Source of the DNA: Acidobacteriota bacterium
Lineage (GTDB): Bacteria; Acidobacteriota; Polarisedimenticolia; Gp22-AA2; AA152
Assembly: GCA_022616665.1 (NCBI GenBank)
Contig: JAKEFJ010000003.1
Span: forward strand, 1-32,053
Direction: 5' to 3'
DNA: 32,053 nucleotides
The notes below the pieces were generated by a model that was given only the letters and a program-made list of their open reading frames with translations, did not search any database and had not been told where the DNA came from. This document shows positions 31,194 to 32,053 of this stretch, piece after piece. A program made the position numbers and the translations under genes. How positions within the stretch are numbered: the stretch's first letter is position 1; each line of letters opens with the position of its first letter.

Positions 31194-32053
31194 CGATAGG
31201 AGACCGAGCCCTTCCCCAGGACCCGCTCCAGGGCCTGGGTCAGTCCCGGATTTGGTCCGATGCGCAAGGGAATCTGCGGGCGAACCGTCAGCCGGTACCC
31301 TCCTGGCTGGACCACCCGGATGAGGACCATGCAGTCTCCGGGGTTGTCCATGAGCAGCCGGTGCACCTCTCGCGCCCGCTCCTCCCCGAATCCGTCCGCG
31401 CTGACCTCCAGGATCAAGCGGCTGGCATGGCGCTCCGCGGCCCCCGCCAGGGGAGAGATTTCCTCCGCCACGAGCCTGAAGCGGCCGTCTTCCAGCTCGG
31501 CCTTTCCGCGAACCACTACCGCGGACTCATCCACCAAGCGGGCTTGGGAAACCTTGTACAGCTCTGGGAAAACCATGACTTCCACTCCCCCTTCCAGATC
31601 TTCCAGGGTGAAAGTCGCCATCCAGTCTCCCCGCCGCGTCTTCCGTTTCTTGAGCGCTGTGACCAGTCCTCCCAGGCTCTGCGTCCTGCCGGACATTTCA
31701 GGTGTGAGACTTCGAGTTGTCGGCCCCTGCAAGGCTGCGAGCGTCTGCTGATGCTCGCTCAGGGGATGGCCGCTGATATAGAAGCCGAGAGTCTCTTTCT
31801 CAAAAGCCAGTCTCTCGCGTGAGCCCCATTCCTCCGCCGCTGCGATAGCCGGTGCCGTTTCCGCCGGGTGATCGGCGCCATCAAACAGGCTGGCCTGTCC
31901 GGCCGCCAGATCCCGGGATTCCTTCTGAGCCGAGGAGACCACCGCGTCCAGGGTGCGATAGAGGGCCGCCCGAGGCAATCCGAGGCCATCCAGCGCACCG
32001 CTTTTGACCAGCGACTCGAGAGCCTTTCGGTTTAGGGTCCGGCTGTCCACCTC
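31190..32053 (-). CDS. dnaE: DNA polymerase III alpha subunit, C-terminal part (partial)
   Basis: The replicative DNA polymerase subunit; only the last 287 residues are in the window and the gene continues beyond 32053. Visible are NRKALESLVKSGALDGLG (the helix-hairpin-helix region that follows the polymerase core), the conserved linker ...KETLGFYISGHPL, and an OB-fold (LGGLVTALKKRKTRRGDWMATFTLEDLEGGVEVMVFPELY), then a C-terminal tail. The polymerase active site and PHP domain lie outside, so completeness cannot be judged. The in-frame GTG at 32050 is not the start: the frame stays open to the edge. metK follows on the same strand with its own promoter. Confidence 0.93.
   Translation of the reverse strand, partial: EVDSRTLNRKALESLVKSGALDGLGLPRAALYRTLDAVVSSAQKESRDLAAGQASLFDGADHPAETAPAIAAAEEWGSRERLAFEKETLGFYISGHPLSEHQQTLAALQGPTTRSLTPEMSGRTQSLGGLVTALKKRKTRRGDWMATFTLEDLEGGVEVMVFPELYKVSQARLVDESAVVVRGKAELEDGRFRLVAEEISPLAGAAERHASRLILEVSADGFGEERAREVHRLLMDNPGDCMVLIRVVQPGGYRLTVRPQIPLRIGPNPGLTQALERVLGKGSVSYR

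Noticed and set aside
30296-31822. 508-codon plus-strand open frame opposite metK and dnaE
   Set aside because: Both genes on the other strand are unmistakable; the frame shows no protein family and runs through the metK promoter and leader.

Overview
The window is about 32 kb of gene-dense, GC-rich bacterial chromosome. It carries housekeeping and cell-envelope genes and has no rRNA, tRNA, CRISPR array, insertion sequence or phage gene that I can recognise. A lipopolysaccharide-export permease (LptF/LptG), an orphan DsbD N-terminal-like domain and several signal-peptide proteins point to a Gram-negative (diderm) organism. The combination of glnA-glnE, trpS-scpA-scpB-rluB-hisC, rpsA-hup, large TPR/phosphodiesterase proteins and an FHA/cyclic-nucleotide-domain protein would fit Acidobacteriota or a neighbouring deep phylum. 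That placement is inference only and was not tested by any search.

Layout. (1) 1-2308: the 3' end of an unknown gene, a 387-nt spacer with two hairpins, a secreted protein of unknown function, and on the minus strand a stand-alone DsbD N-terminal-like secreted protein. (2) 2418-7198: nitrogen control. glnA (glutamine synthetase) has a strong extended -10 promoter and the conserved adenylylation tyrosine. It is followed by glnE, the enzyme that adenylylates and deadenylylates it; glnE has its own promoter so close to its ATG that its mRNA may be leaderless. A nested inverted repeat and a 29-codon ORF follow. (3) 7201-15129: a minus-strand M23 metallopeptidase, divergent from a tightly packed plus-strand operon: cNMP-FHA protein, 86-aa protein, trpS, scpA, scpB, rluB, hisC. 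From trpS onward each gene overlaps the next. (4) 15135-19948: rpsA with a TTGACA-17-TAACAT promoter, then hup-like, HIT-family, miaB and bifunctional-nuclease-like genes. (5) 19949-22228: an AT-rich leader, a parA-parB pair and a 549-nt gene-free stretch holding an 18-bp perfect palindrome. (6) 22229-24655: LptF and LptG fused in one polypeptide. (7) 24652-32053, minus strand: dnaE 3' end, then metK (own promoter and a structured leader that can form alternative hairpins), ahcY, a membrane-anchored SPFH-like/phosphodiesterase/TPR protein and a HEAT-repeat secreted protein. The last four genes look like one operon.

How they work together. glnA/glnE form an enzyme and its covalent regulator. 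scpA/scpB are the SMC partners in chromosome organisation; parAB and the HU-like protein also act on DNA. metK/ahcY make SAM and remove SAH, the two ends of the methyl cycle, and their leader looks like a candidate cis-regulatory RNA. The most unusual items are that leader, the SPFH/phosphodiesterase/TPR fusion downstream of ahcY, the LptF-LptG fusion, the isolated parAB locus with its nearby palindrome, and a 16-bp motif shared in opposite orientation by the rpsA and lptFG promoter regions.
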